A stretch of 64,000 nucleotides of DNA from Hydrogenibacillus sp. (GTDB lineage: Bacteria; Bacillota; Bacilli; Thermicanales; DSM-22653), in assembly GCA_014896255.1 (NCBI GenBank), contig JADBKT010000001.1, positions 1 to 64,000 on the forward strand, given 5' to 3'. The notes under the pieces are model-generated. The model had not been told where the DNA came from and ran no database searches. It saw only the letters and a program-made list of their open reading frames with translations. This document shows positions 26,471 to 37,547 of the stretch, one piece after another. A program made the position numbers and the translations under genes. Within the stretch, counting starts at the first letter, position 1. Every line of letters begins with the position of its first letter.

Positions 26471-29400
26471 TCAAAACAACGTCATCTGGTTCGTCTCCGG
26501 CAGGTCCCCGAAAACACCGAGCGCGCGCAGTTCTTCGACGAGCGTTTTGGAGAGGCGGGTACGGCTGTGAAAGTCTTCGACCGACAGGAACGGTCCGTCC
26601 GCCCGGGCGCGGTCGATGCTCACCGCGGCGCTCTCGCCGAGCCCGGCAAGGGCCGTAAACGGCGGGATCAAGCCGTCTTCATGGGGAATAAAGCGCGTCG
26701 CATGGGAGCGGTACAAATCGAGCGGATGAAAGCGAAAGCCCCGGCGGAGCATCTCGTAGACGACTTCCAGCACGGTGAGGACGTTCTTTTCTTTGGCCGT
26801 CGCCTCGGCGCCTTTGCCGAGGATCTCGACGATTTTCGCCTTGACCGCTTCTTCCCCGGCTTGAACCAGGGAGAGATCGAAATCGTCGGCGCGCACCGAG
26901 AAATACGTGGCGTAGAACAAGAGCGGATGATACACCTTGAAGTAGGCGATGCGCACGGCCATCATGACGTACGCGACGGCATGCGCTTTGGGGAACATGT
27001 ATTTGATCTTTTGACACGACTCAATGTACCATTCCGGAACGCCTTTTTGGCGCATCGCCTCCTGATCCGCGGGCGGCACGCCTTTCCCTTTGCGGACGCT
27101 CTCCATAATGCGGAACGCTTGCGACGGCTCGAGTCCCCGGTAGATGAGGGTGACCATGATGTCGTCCCGGCAGCCGATGACGTCTTTCAGTTCGGCCGTG
27201 CCGCTTCGGATGAGTTCCTGGGCGTTCCCCAGCCAGACGTCGGTGCCGTGCGAGAGGCCTGAGATCTGCACCAATTCGGCGAACGTCGTCGGCCGCGTCT
27301 CTTCCAGCATCCCGCGGACGAAACGGGTGCCGAACTCGGGGATGCCGAGCGTCCCGGTGCGCACGTCGATGGCCTCAAGCCCGAGGTTCTCGCCGAGCAC
27401 TTCAGTCCCGCGAAAGAGGGCCATCACTTGAGGATCCGTCGGCGGGAGCGTCCGCGGGTCGATGCCGGACAGATCCTGGAGCATGCGCAGGACGGTCGGA
27501 TCGTCGTGGCCGAGGATGTCCAGCTTGAGCAAGCGGCCGCTGAGCGCGTGATAATCGAAATGCGTGGTGATCGTCTCCGCTCTGGGGTCATCGGCCGGAC
27601 GCTGCAGCGGGGTGAATGCATGGACGTCCATATGCCGCGGAACGACGATGAGCCCGCCCGGGTGTTGTCCGGTGGTGCGTTTGACGCCCGCCGTCCCCTG
27701 GGCCAGCCAGTCGATCTCCGCCTTGCGCCGCGTCTCGCCTCTTTCTTCTAAGTATTTGCGGACGAAGCCGTAGGCCGTCTTCTCGGCGACGGTGGAGATC
27801 GTCCCGGCGCGAAAGACGGAGGAAGCGCCGAGCAGCGCTTCGGTGTATTTGTGTGCCTGCGGCTGATATTCACCGGAGAAATTGAGGTCGATGTCCGGCA
27901 CTTTGTCGCCCTTAAAGCCCATGAACGTCTCGAAGGGGATGTCGTGTCCGTCCCGGTGAAGGGGCGTGCCGCACTGCGGACAGGATTTTTCCGGCAGGTC
28001 GAACCCGCTTTTGATCGAGCCGTCTTCGATGAACGCGCTGTAGCGGCAGTTCGGGCAGACATAATGCGGCGGAAGGGGATTGACCTCGGTGATGCCGAGC
28101 ATCGTCGCCGCCAGCGATGAGCCGACCGAACCGCGGGAGCCGACGAGGTAGCCGTCTTCGAGCGATTTTTGGACGAGCTTTTGGGCGATTAAGTAGATGA
28201 CGGCATACCCGCCGTCGATGATGCTTCGAAGCTCCCGCTCCAGGCGCTCGGCGACGACGGACGGCAGCGGATCGCCGTAGCGCTCCCTCGCCCGTTCGGT
28301 GGCGATACGGCGGATCTCCGCTTCCGCCCCTTCGATGACCGGGGTGTATAAGTCGTCGGGGAACGGTTTGAGATCCGGGATGCGCTCGGCGATGGCATTC
28401 GGGTTGTCGACGACGATCGCCTGCGCTTTGTCCGCGCCGAGGAAGGCGAATTCGGCGAGCATCTCTTCCGTCGTGCGGAAAAAGAGCGGCCGGATGCGCT
28501 CCGGGTCTTTCGTCCTGACGCCGTTCTGATTGGCGAGCAGGATGCGCCGGAAGATGACGTCTTTCGGTTCCAGGTGGTGGACGTTCCCCGTGGCGATGAC
28601 CGGTTTTCCGGCGATCTCGGCAGCGGCGACGAGTTTTTCGATCGCCTCGCGGATGATCGGATCCGCTTCGGCGTCGTCGGCGTCAACGCGCGGACGATAG
28701 GCGTCGATGGGCATCACTTCGACGACGTCGTAGAAAGCGGTGCGTTCGACGAGCGCTTCCAGGCTTTCGTTCAGCGCGGCGTCGAACAGTTCGCCTTCGT
28801 CGCAGGCGCTGCCGACGATGAGCCCCTCGCGATGCGCCGTGAGGTCGCGCCGTGTCACCCGCGGCACGCGATGGAACGTCTCCAGGTGCGAGCGGGTGAC
28901 GAGGCGGTACAAGTTTCGGAGGCCCGTTTCGCTCTCTACCCAGATCGTGACGTGCTTCGGCCGCCCCTTGGCGTACGCCTGCGCGTCGCGGACGTCCATC
29001 AGCGCGCCTTGGGTGTCGATGCCGCGCCGAACGAGTTCGGCGATCATCCGGAGCAAAATCTCACCGGTCGCCGCGGCGTCATCCGCCGCCCGGTGGTGCT
29101 GCTCGAGGGCCACGCCGTAGTATTGGGCGAGGGTGTCCAGACGGTGGTTTTTCAGGTCCGGCAGCAGATAGCGGGAGAGGCCCAGCGTGTCGATGGCCGG
29201 GCCCTCAAGCGGCGGAAGCCCGACGCGGGCGAGGCCGCTCCGTAGAAAGCCGAGGTCAAAGCGGGCGTTGTGCGCCACCAGCGTCGCGCCTTCGGCAAAA
29301 GCGCGAAAGTCGGCGAGCACTTCCGCAAGCGGCGGCGCGTCTTTCAACATCGCCTCGGTGATGCCCGTAAGTTCCGTGATCTTCGGCGGAAGCGGCCGAA

Positions 29401-31039
29401 GCGGCGCGGCAAATGATTGAAAACGGGCGGTGACCGCGCCGCCTTCGATTTTCACCGCGCCGAGCTCGATGATCGTGTCGTACTCAGGGGAAAGCCCGGT
29501 CGTCTCGACGTCGAAAACGACGTAGACATCGTCGGCGAGGCGCCGCGCGCGGTCACCGCCTAAGACGATGACGGTCTCGTCGTCGACGAGATACGCCTCC
29601 ATGCCGTAGATGATCTTGACGCCGTACTTTTTCCCGGCTTCGTACGCTTCCGGAAAAGCTTGGACAACGCCGTGATCGGTGATCGCCACGGCTCCATGGC
29701 CGAACGCTTTCGCCTGCCTTACGGCGTCTTCCACCGGAAGCGGCGCGTCCATGGCGCTCATCGCCGTGTGCAGATGCAGCTCGACGCGCTTCTTCGGCGC
29801 TCGGTCCGCGCGCCCGGAGGCGGGGACGAGGCTTACATCGGACGCCGTGAGCACGAGATCCCGTTCGTACGCGTCATAGGCGACGGTTCCACGCATGCGG
29901 ATCGTGTCTCCGACGTCGAGCGTCTCCGCCGCCTGGACGTCTTCGGCGCTCCGGAGAAAGGCCTTGACCGCCAAGGCGCTCTCGCCGTCGGTGATCTTGA
30001 GTGTAAGAAGCGTCGTCCCGCCGCGAAGCGCGCGCCGCTCGAGGGCGAAAATACGCCCCTCGGCCACGGCGCGACCGTCCGCTTCGGTGATGAAGGCGAG
30101 CGGCTTGGGTTCTTCGCGGATGGGCCGTCCGAGCACGACGCGGACGCCGCTTCGGTCGACCGCCGCCCCGACATCCGCCGGCGCGCGTCCGCCCCCGGTG
30201 CCGCCGCCGTTCATCGCGCCCGGTGCGGGCGCCGCCTCGAGCGCCTGAGCTTCCGGCGCGCGCTTGGTCTCTACGGAAGCGATGCGGCTTGCCGCCGATT
30301 CCAGCGCGCTTTGCGCAAGTTCGCGCAGCACTTCTCGACGGGTCTCAAAGGCGGCTTCGGCGGCGTCTTCCGCCAGCGTTTCGACGATGACGCGCGGTTT
30401 GATGCCGGTGTAACGCGAAAGGACGCGCGAGGCGTCTTCGGCCAGGGCATCGTCGGAAAGCGCCGGCGCGAATACGGGATCGACGATGAGCTTCACCGCG
30501 ACGGCCGCCGGCCGTTCGCATGATCCTTCACGCCGTTCGCCGTTCGCCTCAAGCGTTTCGTCGCCCCCGATGCGGCCCGGTCCGTCGAGCACGATGTCGA
30601 CGAGGGCGCGGGCGAGCGCCGGGCGACGGGCCTTGAGATAAGACAAAAGAACGCCGCGAAACGCATCCGCGGCGTCCGGAAAAGACGGAGGCGGATCGAT
30701 GCGGATGTCGAGCTCGACCTCGGCCGGCTCCGGAAGCGCCGCCTGGAGCGCCGCTTCCCAGGCCAAAAGGGGCTCGACCGGAAGGAGGCGCGGCGCGGCG
30801 AGGCGCACGATCCACCGCCGGGCATCCGGCTCGACGATCAGCCGCTCCAATCGGGCGCCCTCGAGCGCGGCGCGGAGCGCCTCATCCGGCGGTACGCGCC
30901 GGATGAGGCGGGAGAGCCCGGCGTCCGGACGCCGATCGTCCGCCGCCGAATCGCCCGGCCGCGAACGCGCCGCTCCCGCATCCGATCGGTCCACAGGCGA
31001 ACGGATCTTAGGCGATGCGGAGGGGCGCTCTCCGTTCAT
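26471..31039 (-). CDS. polC: DNA polymerase III alpha subunit, PolC type
   Basis: This replicative polymerase of Gram-positive bacteria has about 1522 residues. In order: a poorly conserved N-terminal region, an OB-fold at about 320-405, the PHP domain starting RVELHLHTAMSAMD (about 418), and an inserted 3'-5' exonuclease (VFDVETTGLS about 508). The polymerase core follows, with the Zn-binding pairs CPNC and CPQC and the catalytic aspartates in KVPDIDLNFSGEYQ. ATG 31039 or the GTG just before it follows AAAGGAGG. The alanine/arginine-rich insert around 235-300 is longer than in Bacillus. It is last in the rpsB operon, as in Bacillus. Confidence 0.97.
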   Translation of the reverse strand: MNGERPSASPKIRSPVDRSDAGAARSRPGDSAADDRRPDAGLSRLIRRVPPDEALRAALEGARLERLIVEPDARRWIVRLAAPRLLPVEPLLAWEAALQAALPEPAEVELDIRIDPPPSFPDAADAFRGVLLSYLKARRPALARALVDIVLDGPGRIGGDETLEANGERREGSCERPAAVAVKLIVDPVFAPALSDDALAEDASRVLSRYTGIKPRVIVETLAEDAAEAAFETRREVLRELAQSALESAASRIASVETKRAPEAQALEAAPAPGAMNGGGTGGGRAPADVGAAVDRSGVRVVLGRPIREEPKPLAFITEADGRAVAEGRIFALERRALRGGTTLLTLKITDGESALAVKAFLRSAEDVQAAETLDVGDTIRMRGTVAYDAYERDLVLTASDVSLVPASGRADRAPKKRVELHLHTAMSAMDAPLPVEDAVRQAKAFGHGAVAITDHGVVQAFPEAYEAGKKYGVKIIYGMEAYLVDDETVIVLGGDRARRLADDVYVVFDVETTGLSPEYDTIIELGAVKIEGGAVTARFQSFAAPLRPLPPKITELTGITEAMLKDAPPLAEVLADFRAFAEGATLVAHNARFDLGFLRSGLARVGLPPLEGPAIDTLGLSRYLLPDLKNHRLDTLAQYYGVALEQHHRAADDAAATGEILLRMIAELVRRGIDTQGALMDVRDAQAYAKGRPKHVTIWVESETGLRNLYRLVTRSHLETFHRVPRVTRRDLTAHREGLIVGSACDEGELFDAALNESLEALVERTAFYDVVEVMPIDAYRPRVDADDAEADPIIREAIEKLVAAAEIAGKPVIATGNVHHLEPKDVIFRRILLANQNGVRTKDPERIRPLFFRTTEEMLAEFAFLGADKAQAIVVDNPNAIAERIPDLKPFPDDLYTPVIEGAEAEIRRIATERARERYGDPLPSVVAERLERELRSIIDGGYAVIYLIAQKLVQKSLEDGYLVGSRGSVGSSLAATMLGITEVNPLPPHYVCPNCRYSAFIEDGSIKSGFDLPEKSCPQCGTPLHRDGHDIPFETFMGFKGDKVPDIDLNFSGEYQPQAHKYTEALLGASSVFRAGTISTVAEKTAYGFVRKYLEERGETRRKAEIDWLAQGTAGVKRTTGQHPGGLIVVPRHMDVHAFTPLQRPADDPRAETITTHFDYHALSGRLLKLDILGHDDPTVLRMLQDLSGIDPRTLPPTDPQVMALFRGTEVLGENLGLEAIDVRTGTLGIPEFGTRFVRGMLEETRPTTFAELVQISGLSHGTDVWLGNAQELIRSGTAELKDVIGCRDDIMVTLIYRGLEPSQAFRIMESVRKGKGVPPADQEAMRQKGVPEWYIESCQKIKYMFPKAHAVAYVMMAVRIAYFKVYHPLLFYATYFSVRADDFDLSLVQAGEEAVKAKIVEILGKGAEATAKEKNVLTVLEVVYEMLRRGFRFHPLDLYRSHATRFIPHEDGLIPPFTALAGLGESAAVSIDRARADGPFLSVEDFHSRTRLSKTLVEELRALGVFGDLPETNQMTLF

Positions 31040-31103
31040 CACGCCGTCGTCCTCCTTTCCCAGACCGAATGTTGTGTTCAACGCAAATGGCTGACCACGC
31101 GCC

Positions 31104-32858
31104 TCAGACGAGTTCTTTGAGCAGCGCGCGGATCGTCTCCAGCGCTTCGGGATGCGGCACGGTCCGCTTTTCTTTCGTCCGCCGGATTTTGACCTCGATC
31201 TCGCCGCGCTCCGCGGCGGCGCCGACAATCACCTGCAGCGGGATGCCGATCAGATCGGCGTCTTTGAACTTCACCCCGGCGCGTTCCTGGCGGTCGTCGA
31301 AGAGCACCGCATACCCGTCGCCGAGCAGCGCGCCGTACAGCCCTTCGGCGATGTGGCGCTGGGTATCGTGCGCCATGTTCACGACGATCAGATGGACGTC
31401 GAACGGAGCGAGCGCCGGCGGCCAGATGATGCCGTCTTCGTCGTGGGACTGCTCGACGACCGCCTGGATGACCCGGGAGACGCCGATGCCGTAGCTGCCC
31501 ATGAGCATCTCTCGTTGATTGCCGGATTCGTCGAGATAGACGGCTCCGAGCGCGCGGGAGTACTTGGTGCCGAGCTTAAAGACGTGCCCCACCTCAATCC
31601 CCTGGGCAAAGTGGAGCGGCGCACCGCAGCGCGGGCAGACGTCGCCCTCTTGGACGAGGCGAAAATCGCCGTATTGGTGCACGGTGAAGTCGCGCCCGGG
31701 GTTGACGCCGATGTAGTGCCTGTCGTCTTCATTGGCGCCGGTGGACGCGTTCCGTAAGGCGCCGACGGCGTGATCGGCGATGATGCGCACGTTTTGGACA
31801 CCGATCGGTCCGACGAACCCCGGCCCGGCGCCGAACAACGCGCGGATGCGCGACTCGTCGGCCATCTCCAGAAAACGGACGCCGAGTGCATTTTTGACTT
31901 TCACTTCGTTCACCTGATGATCGCCGCGCACGAGGACAACGACCGGCTCGCCGTCGGCGAGGAAGACGACGTTTTTGATGATCTTCGACGTCGGGAGCCC
32001 CAGCATCGCCGCCTGCTCGGCGACGGTCCGGATGCCCGGCGTGGCGACGCGTTCGAGGGGCGCCGGCGGTTCGTCTTCCATCTTCGCGCCCGAATCGTCC
32101 GCCGCGCCTCCCTCGCCCGAGGCCTGTCCGACCGGCGGAAAAACGACTTCCGCCCGTTCGACGTTGGCCGCATAGTCGCACGCCGAGCAATAAGCGATGG
32201 TGTCCTCGCCGACGTCGGCCAGCACCATGAATTCGTGGTTGTGCGTCCCGCCGATGGCGCCCGCGTCGGCCTCCACGGCCCGAAATTCGATGCCCATGCG
32301 CTCGAAGATGCGCATGTAGGCGCGGTACATCGCCCAGTAGCTGCGATCGAGCCCTTCTTCATCGCGATCGAAGGAATAGGCGTCCTTCATCAAAAACTCG
32401 CGGCCGCGCAAGAGGCCGAAGCGCGGGCGGTACTCGTCGCGGTACTTCGTCTGAATCTGATACAAAATGAGCGGCAGGCGTTTGTACGACTTCACCTCGT
32501 CGCGCACCAGGGCGGTGATCACCTCCTCGTGCGTCGGACCCAAGGCGAACATCCGCCCGTGGCGGTCGGTGAGCTTCATCATGAGCGGGCCGTAATCGTC
32601 CCACCGGCCCGTCGCCTGCCACAGCTCCGCAGGCTGCAAGGCCGGCATGGTGATCTCCTGCCCGTCGATGGCGTCCATCTCTTCGCGGATGATCTGCATC
32701 GCTTTTTTCAGCACCCGCTGGGCGAGCGGCAGGTAGGTGTAGACCCCGGAGGCGAGCTGGCGGATGTACCCGGCCCGAAGCAAAAGCCGGTGGCTTTTCA
32801 CTTCGGCGTCCGCCGGCACCTCCCGCATCGTCGGGATCAAGGCGCGCGATTGCCTCAT
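31104..32858 (-). CDS. proS: Prolyl-tRNA synthetase
   Basis: This 584-residue class II synthetase of the bacterial type charges tRNA-Pro. Motif 1/2 regions include [33 protein letters not shown] and the motif 2 loop in [24 protein letters not shown]. The trans-editing (INS) domain follows at about 225-400 ([20 protein letters not shown]). [17 protein letters not shown] is motif 3. An acidic/proline linker (about 240-260) is expanded. The ATG at 32858 overlaps the ispG stop (ATGA), so translation is coupled. Confidence 0.97.
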   Translation of the reverse strand: MRQSRALIPTMREVPADAEVKSHRLLLRAGYIRQLASGVYTYLPLAQRVLKKAMQIIREEMDAIDGQEITMPALQPAELWQATGRWDDYGPLMMKLTDRHGRMFALGPTHEEVITALVRDEVKSYKRLPLILYQIQTKYRDEYRPRFGLLRGREFLMKDAYSFDRDEEGLDRSYWAMYRAYMRIFERMGIEFRAVEADAGAIGGTHNHEFMVLADVGEDTIAYCSACDYAANVERAEVVFPPVGQASGEGGAADDSGAKMEDEPPAPLERVATPGIRTVAEQAAMLGLPTSKIIKNVVFLADGEPVVVLVRGDHQVNEVKVKNALGVRFLEMADESRIRALFGAGPGFVGPIGVQNVRIIADHAVGALRNASTGANEDDRHYIGVNPGRDFTVHQYGDFRLVQEGDVCPRCGAPLHFAQGIEVGHVFKLGTKYSRALGAVYLDESGNQREMLMGSYGIGVSRVIQAVVEQSHDEDGIIWPPALAPFDVHLIVVNMAHDTQRHIAEGLYGALLGDGYAVLFDDRQERAGVKFKDADLIGIPLQVIVGAAAERGEIEVKIRRTKEKRTVPHPEALETIRALLKELV

Positions 32859-33967
32859 CGAACGACTTCTTCCTCGCTTTCTTTCGCTTCCGCTTCTTTT
32901 TCCGTCGCTTCTTTTTCCATCGCGGCGAGTTCTTCCATGAGCGCGTCGAACAGCTCCTCTTCGCGCACTTTGCGGAGCACTTTGCCGTGTTTGAAGATCA
33001 GCCCCTCGCCGTGGCCGCCGGCGATGCCGACGTCCGCTTCCCGCGCTTCGCCCGGACCGTTCACGGCGCAGCCCATGACGGCGATCTTCCACGGCCGCTT
33101 GAGCCCCGCGACCGCTGCTTCGACGCGGTTGGCCAGACCGATCAAATCGATGGCACACCGCCCGCATGACGGGCAGGCCACGACGACGGGATCGCTGGCG
33201 GCGATGTCCAAGCTTTTTAAGATGTTCTTCGCCACCTTGATCTCTTCTACCGGATCAGCGGCGAGCGACACGCGGATCGTGTCGCCGATGCCGTAGGAGA
33301 GCACGGTGCCGATGCCGACGGCGGACTTGATGCCGCCGAAAAACGCCGTTCCCGCCTCCGTCACCCCGACATGCAGCGGGTACGGACGAAGTTCGGCCAT
33401 CTTGCGGTACGCGTCGATCATCGTCGGCACGTCGCTCGACTTGAGGGAGACGACGATGTCGTCAAACCCGAGGTCTTCCAAAATTTCAATGTGCCCGAGG
33501 GCGCTCTCGACGAGGGCGTCCGCCGTCGGGTAGCCGTATTTTTCGAGCAACCGCCGTTCGACAGAGCCGGAGTTGACGCCGATGCGGATCGGCACGCCCC
33601 GCTCGCGGGCCGCTTGGACGACCGCTTTGACCTTTTCTTTGGAACCGATGTTGCCGGGGTTGATGCGCACCTTGTCGACGCCGTGTTCAATCGCCTTGAG
33701 GGCCAGGCGATGGTCGAAATGGATGTCGGCGACGATCGGAAGCGGCGAGCGGCGCTTGATCTCGCCGAGCGCCGCCGCCGCGTCCTCGTTCACCACCGCC
33801 AGGCGGACGATCTGACAACCGGCCGCATGGAGCGCCTCGATCTGCCGGAGCGTTCCTTCGACGTCGCGCGTATCGGTGGAGGCCATCGACTGGATGACGA
33901 CCGTCTTCTGCCCGCCGATCACGACGTTTCCGACTCGCACCGGCTTCGTCTGCTCGCGGGTATACAC
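32855..33967 (-). CDS. ispG: 4-hydroxy-3-methylbut-2-enyl diphosphate synthase (flavodoxin/ferredoxin)
   Basis: This 370-residue GcpE/IspG enzyme catalyses the penultimate step of the MEP isoprenoid pathway. [20 protein letters not shown] opens the TIM barrel. The 4Fe-4S ligands are in [10 protein letters not shown] and [11 protein letters not shown]. The start is the GTG at 33967 with GGAGG eight bases upstream; an ATG at 34015 lies inside rseP. The C-terminal tail of about 20 residues is Glu/Lys-rich. Clustering with dxr two genes upstream is normal for Bacillales. Confidence 0.95.
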   Translation of the reverse strand: MYTREQTKPVRVGNVVIGGQKTVVIQSMASTDTRDVEGTLRQIEALHAAGCQIVRLAVVNEDAAAALGEIKRRSPLPIVADIHFDHRLALKAIEHGVDKVRINPGNIGSKEKVKAVVQAARERGVPIRIGVNSGSVERRLLEKYGYPTADALVESALGHIEILEDLGFDDIVVSLKSSDVPTMIDAYRKMAELRPYPLHVGVTEAGTAFFGGIKSAVGIGTVLSYGIGDTIRVSLAADPVEEIKVAKNILKSLDIAASDPVVVACPSCGRCAIDLIGLANRVEAAVAGLKRPWKIAVMGCAVNGPGEAREADVGIAGGHGEGLIFKHGKVLRKVREEELFDALMEELAAMEKEATEKEAEAKESEEEVVR

Positions 33968-33981
33968 CTTACCGGCCTCCT

Positions 33982-35457
33982 TCAGCCGAGAAAGAGCTTC
34001 TGAATGTCGTTCCACGTGACGATCAAGATCAAAAAGAGAAGCAGGGCAAAGCCGATCAAGTGCACCAGGCTTTCTTTCGCCTGATCGATCGGCCGGCCGC
34101 GCACGGCTTCAATGCCCAAAAAGAGGAGACGGCCGCCGTCCAAGGCGGGAATCGGCAGCAGGTTGAAAATGCCGAGGTTCACGGACAGAAGCGCCGTCCA
34201 GAAGAGCAGCGTGGACAGGCCGCGCTCCGCGGCGTCTCCGGTGAGTTTGAAAATGGCCACCGGACCCCCGACCTGGTTGAGCGGATTGTGCGAGGTAAAC
34301 AGCATACCGAGGGCCGCAAAGATGCGTTCGATCCAAAGGAGCGTTTCTTTCGGTCCGTTGATCACCGCCGCGATCACCGAATGGTCCCGCGCCTGCGATA
34401 CGCCGATGCGTTCCGTCTCGCCGAGGGTGAGGGCGTACTTGCCGAGATCGTAAGCGACGTCGATGGTGCGGTTTTGGTCCCGCACGACGGTCAAGGTGAC
34501 CTCCTTGCCGCGCGCTTGTTCGAGCAGCGCTTGCGCCTGATTCAGCGATTTGAGCGGCGTGCCGTCGATGGCCACCACTTCGTCGCCGGGGACGAGCTCG
34601 ATCTGCGACGTGTGGGTGAGCGCCTCGATATAAATCACCGGTTTGGGCGCGACTTCCACGCGGTACTCCCGCCCGTCGCGCTCGATGTCGACGGTCATCG
34701 GCACCGTGCCGTTTTGACTGATGATCGCCTGCAACGCTTCCCACGAGGAGATCGGTTTGCCGTTCACCGCCCGGATGATGTCGCCGGGCTTGAGCCCCGC
34801 CTCCGCCGCCGGCGAAGACGGCACGACGAAGCCGATCTCCGGTTCGGCTTTGGGGACGCCGTTCATCAGCGACAGCGCGGTGAAGATCACGGCGGCCAGG
34901 AGCAGGTTGAAAAGCGGCCCGGCAAACAGCACCCAGAACCGCTGACCGAGCGTCTTCGAGCCGAATTGCCGATCGAACGGCGCGATCATGAGCGCCTCCC
35001 CGCGGGAGATGAGTTCCGCTTTCGGCGACACCGGAAAGGTGAGGCTTTCGCCGTCGGGACCTTCCGCGACGAGGGTGAGCCCCCGTTCGAAGTCGGCGCG
35101 CCGGACGACGACTTCAAATCCTTCATCGGGACGCGTCGACGCGTCGGTGTAGATGCGCGTCACCGTTCCGGCCTCGTCGGTCAAGAGGCGCACCCGCTGC
35201 CCTTCTTTCAGCTCCGTCGTCTCCGGCTCTTCGCCGGCCATGCGCACATATCCGCCGAGCGGCAGCAGGCGGATCGTCCAAAGCGTCTCTCCCGGCTTGA
35301 AGGCAAACAGCTTCGGGCCGAAGCCGATGGCAAATTCGCGCGCCAAAATGCCGGCGCGGCGCGCGAACAGAAAATGCCCCAATTCGTGAACGAAGACGAG
35401 TACGCTGAACACCAAAACGATGGCCAGGATGGTGCCCAAGGAACCCAGCATCGGCAT
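33982..35457 (-). CDS. rseP: RseP/RasP-type intramembrane zinc metalloprotease
   Basis: This 491-residue site-2 protease cleaves anti-sigma factors and other membrane proteins. The first helix carries [14 protein letters not shown] (HExxH). The third zinc ligand is in [14 protein letters not shown] near the C-terminus. Two PDZ-like stretches are visible at about 240-290 ([17 protein letters not shown]) and 305-350 ([17 protein letters not shown]), and the protein is about 70 residues longer than Bacillus RasP. The start is ATG 35457; a second ATG two codons on is possible. It sits between dxr and ispG, in the usual Bacillales order. Confidence 0.93.
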   Translation of the reverse strand: MPMLGSLGTILAIVLVFSVLVFVHELGHFLFARRAGILAREFAIGFGPKLFAFKPGETLWTIRLLPLGGYVRMAGEEPETTELKEGQRVRLLTDEAGTVTRIYTDASTRPDEGFEVVVRRADFERGLTLVAEGPDGESLTFPVSPKAELISRGEALMIAPFDRQFGSKTLGQRFWVLFAGPLFNLLLAAVIFTALSLMNGVPKAEPEIGFVVPSSPAAEAGLKPGDIIRAVNGKPISSWEALQAIISQNGTVPMTVDIERDGREYRVEVAPKPVIYIEALTHTSQIELVPGDEVVAIDGTPLKSLNQAQALLEQARGKEVTLTVVRDQNRTIDVAYDLGKYALTLGETERIGVSQARDHSVIAAVINGPKETLLWIERIFAALGMLFTSHNPLNQVGGPVAIFKLTGDAAERGLSTLLFWTALLSVNLGIFNLLPIPALDGGRLLFLGIEAVRGRPIDQAKESLVHLIGFALLLFLILIVTWNDIQKLFLG

Positions 35458-35461
35458 CTTA

Positions 35462-36652
35462 TCACCATTCCTTTCTTTGGCGCGCGGCGTAGTCGCGGAT
35501 GACGCCTTCCGCCGTTTCCCTGGCCCAGGCGTCCGCCGCCTCGATGACGGCGAGATCGTCGGCGGCTTCAACGTCGTGCGCCGTGAGCACCGCCTCGACG
35601 ACGGCTTCGATGGCCGTAAACGGCAGCCGTCTGGCGAGAAACGCGGACACGGCCACTTCGTTGGCGGCGCTTAAAACCGCCGGCGCCGTTCCGCCGGCGC
35701 GGGCCGCGGCATACGCCAGATCGAGCGCCGGGAAGCGCGCCCGATCGACGGGGCGGAAATGAAGCGAAAGCGCCTGCGTCAGATCGAGGCGCGCCGGCGC
35801 CCACGTCGGCGGTTCCGGATCGAACAGCGCCTGCTGGATCGGCAGACGCATGTCCGCCGGGCCGAGCGCCGCGAGCAGGCTTCCGTCTTTTAATTCTACC
35901 ATAGAGTGTACGATGCTTTCATCATGCAACACGACGTCGATGTGATCCAGCGGGAGATCGAACAGCCAGTGCGCTTCGATCACCTCGAGTCCTTTGTTCA
36001 TCAACGTCGCCGAATCGACGGTGAGCTTGGCCCCCATGCGCCACGTCGGGTGCGCAAGCGCCGCCGCGACCGTGACGTCTCGCAGCGCCTCCCGCGAAAG
36101 ATGGCGAAACGCCCCGCCGGAAGCGGTGAGCACGAGCCGCCGCACTTCGTCTTTGGCGTGCCCGCGCAAGGCGAGGGCCGTCGCGGCATGTTCGCTGTCG
36201 ACCGGAACGAGACGGCCAAGGCCGCTTTTCACCAGGCGCATGACGATCGCCCCGGCGGCGACGAGCACCTCTTTGTTGGCGATGAGCACCGTCTTTCCGC
36301 GCTTAAGCGCGGCGATCGTCGGGCGCACGCCGGCAAAGCCGACGAGGGCGCTCATCACCCGCTCGGCGTCGGGATGCGCGGCACACGTTTCCGCCCCCTC
36401 CGGACCGACGAAAACCTCCGGACGACGATCGGCCGAAAGGTCCCGAAGCCGCGCCATGAGACGCGTACGCACCGATTCATCTTTGACCGCCACAGAGCGG
36501 GGGGCAAATTCGGCGATCTGCTCAAAAAGGAGCGCATCGTTCGTCCCGGCGACGAGAGCGACGATACGGAAGCGGTCGCGGTGCCGGCGGACGACATCGA
36601 GCGTCTGCGTGCCGATCGAGCCCGTCGAACCGAGGATGATGAGGCCTTCCAT
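35462..36652 (-). CDS. dxr: 1-deoxy-D-xylulose 5-phosphate reductoisomerase
   Basis: This 396-residue NADPH-dependent enzyme makes MEP, the first committed step of isoprenoid synthesis. The cofactor motif is ILGSTGSIGTQTLDVV. The metal and substrate site is in VPVDSEHAA and LTASGGAFR. TVDSATLMNKGLEVIEAHWLF and LSAANEVAVSAFL follow. The start is the ATG at 36652 with AAGGGG eight bases upstream; a TTG two codons earlier is less likely. The gap to rseP is only 4 bases. Confidence 0.96.
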   Translation of the reverse strand: MEGLIILGSTGSIGTQTLDVVRRHRDRFRIVALVAGTNDALLFEQIAEFAPRSVAVKDESVRTRLMARLRDLSADRRPEVFVGPEGAETCAAHPDAERVMSALVGFAGVRPTIAALKRGKTVLIANKEVLVAAGAIVMRLVKSGLGRLVPVDSEHAATALALRGHAKDEVRRLVLTASGGAFRHLSREALRDVTVAAALAHPTWRMGAKLTVDSATLMNKGLEVIEAHWLFDLPLDHIDVVLHDESIVHSMVELKDGSLLAALGPADMRLPIQQALFDPEPPTWAPARLDLTQALSLHFRPVDRARFPALDLAYAAARAGGTAPAVLSAANEVAVSAFLARRLPFTAIEAVVEAVLTAHDVEAADDLAVIEAADAWARETAEGVIRDYAARQRKEW

Positions 36653-36734
36653 GCGCAAGTCCCCTTTGGACGGAACGTGTGTGAACGGGTGAACGGGTCA
36701 GCGCGCCCGAACGCGGCGTCGTTCGGGTGAAGCG

Positions 36735-37532
36735 CTAGACGAACGGCGCAAACCATCGGGCGGCCCACAAGAAGGCCGGAAAAGCGACGATCATGCTGTC
36801 GAAGCGGTCGAAAAAGCCGCCGTGGCCGGGGAGGATGCCGCCGGAGTCTTTCACCCCGAGGCTGCGCTTGATCGCCGATTCGATGAGGTCGCCGATCTGC
36901 GCCCCTAAGGAGACGACGGCCACCGTGGCGATGAGGGACGTCGGGCGAAACGAAAGTCCGCCGAGGACGGCGACGAAGAGCCCGGCAAGGCTGCCGGTAA
37001 AGAGGCCCCCGATGGCCCCTTCCCACGTTTTGTTCGGGCTGATCGACGGCCACAGCGGTCTCTTGCCCCAAAGACGGCCGATGAAATAGGCGCCGGAGTC
37101 CGTCGCCCAGACGACGGCGATGACGAGGAAGGTCAGCACGAGGCCGTTTTCCATCGTACGCACGGCAACGAAATAATGAAACCCGAGGCCGATGTACACG
37201 GCGCCGATCAATATGTAACTTAAGCGTTTGAGCGAGACGCGGTTTTTGGTGATCACGGCGATGAAAAGGAGGAGAAAAGTGACCAGCCAGAGCAAGTCCA
37301 GCTGAAACCACTGCTTGATCTCGCTCAACGTAAAAAAAATAAGCACGAACGTCAGTCCAAAGCCGAGCAGCGCATGCGACGACAGCGGTCGGTCGCGGTG
37401 CATCTTGACATATTCATAAAACGTCCCCAAGCCGATCGTGGCGACGAGCACGGAGAAAAAGATGCCGCCGAGAGCGGTGAGCCCGATGAACAACCCGCCG
37501 CCGATCACGCCGGTCGCGATACGCTTCCCCAC
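36735..37532 (-). CDS. cdsA: Phosphatidate cytidylyltransferase
   Basis: This 265-residue polytopic membrane enzyme makes CDP-diacylglycerol. The family signature is seen as SPNKTWEGAIGG with, further on, GVKDSGGILPGHGGFFDRFDS, which contains the catalytic metal-binding Asp residues. The start is the GTG at 37532 (AAGGGGG about 10 bases upstream), 15 bases from the uppS stop. The gap of 82 bases to dxr shows nothing notable. Confidence 0.95.
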   Translation of the reverse strand: MGKRIATGVIGGGLFIGLTALGGIFFSVLVATIGLGTFYEYVKMHRDRPLSSHALLGFGLTFVLIFFTLSEIKQWFQLDLLWLVTFLLLFIAVITKNRVSLKRLSYILIGAVYIGLGFHYFVAVRTMENGLVLTFLVIAVVWATDSGAYFIGRLWGKRPLWPSISPNKTWEGAIGGLFTGSLAGLFVAVLGGLSFRPTSLIATVAVVSLGAQIGDLIESAIKRSLGVKDSGGILPGHGGFFDRFDSMIVAFPAFLWAARWFAPFV

Positions 37533-37547
37533 GGCGCACTGCCCCCT

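Noticed and set aside
32859-33167. N-terminal extension of prolyl-tRNA synthetase by 103 codons
   Set aside because: The extra frame is antisense-like Arg/Gly-rich sequence inside ispG; the ATG at 32858 with ATGA overlap gives the normal family length.
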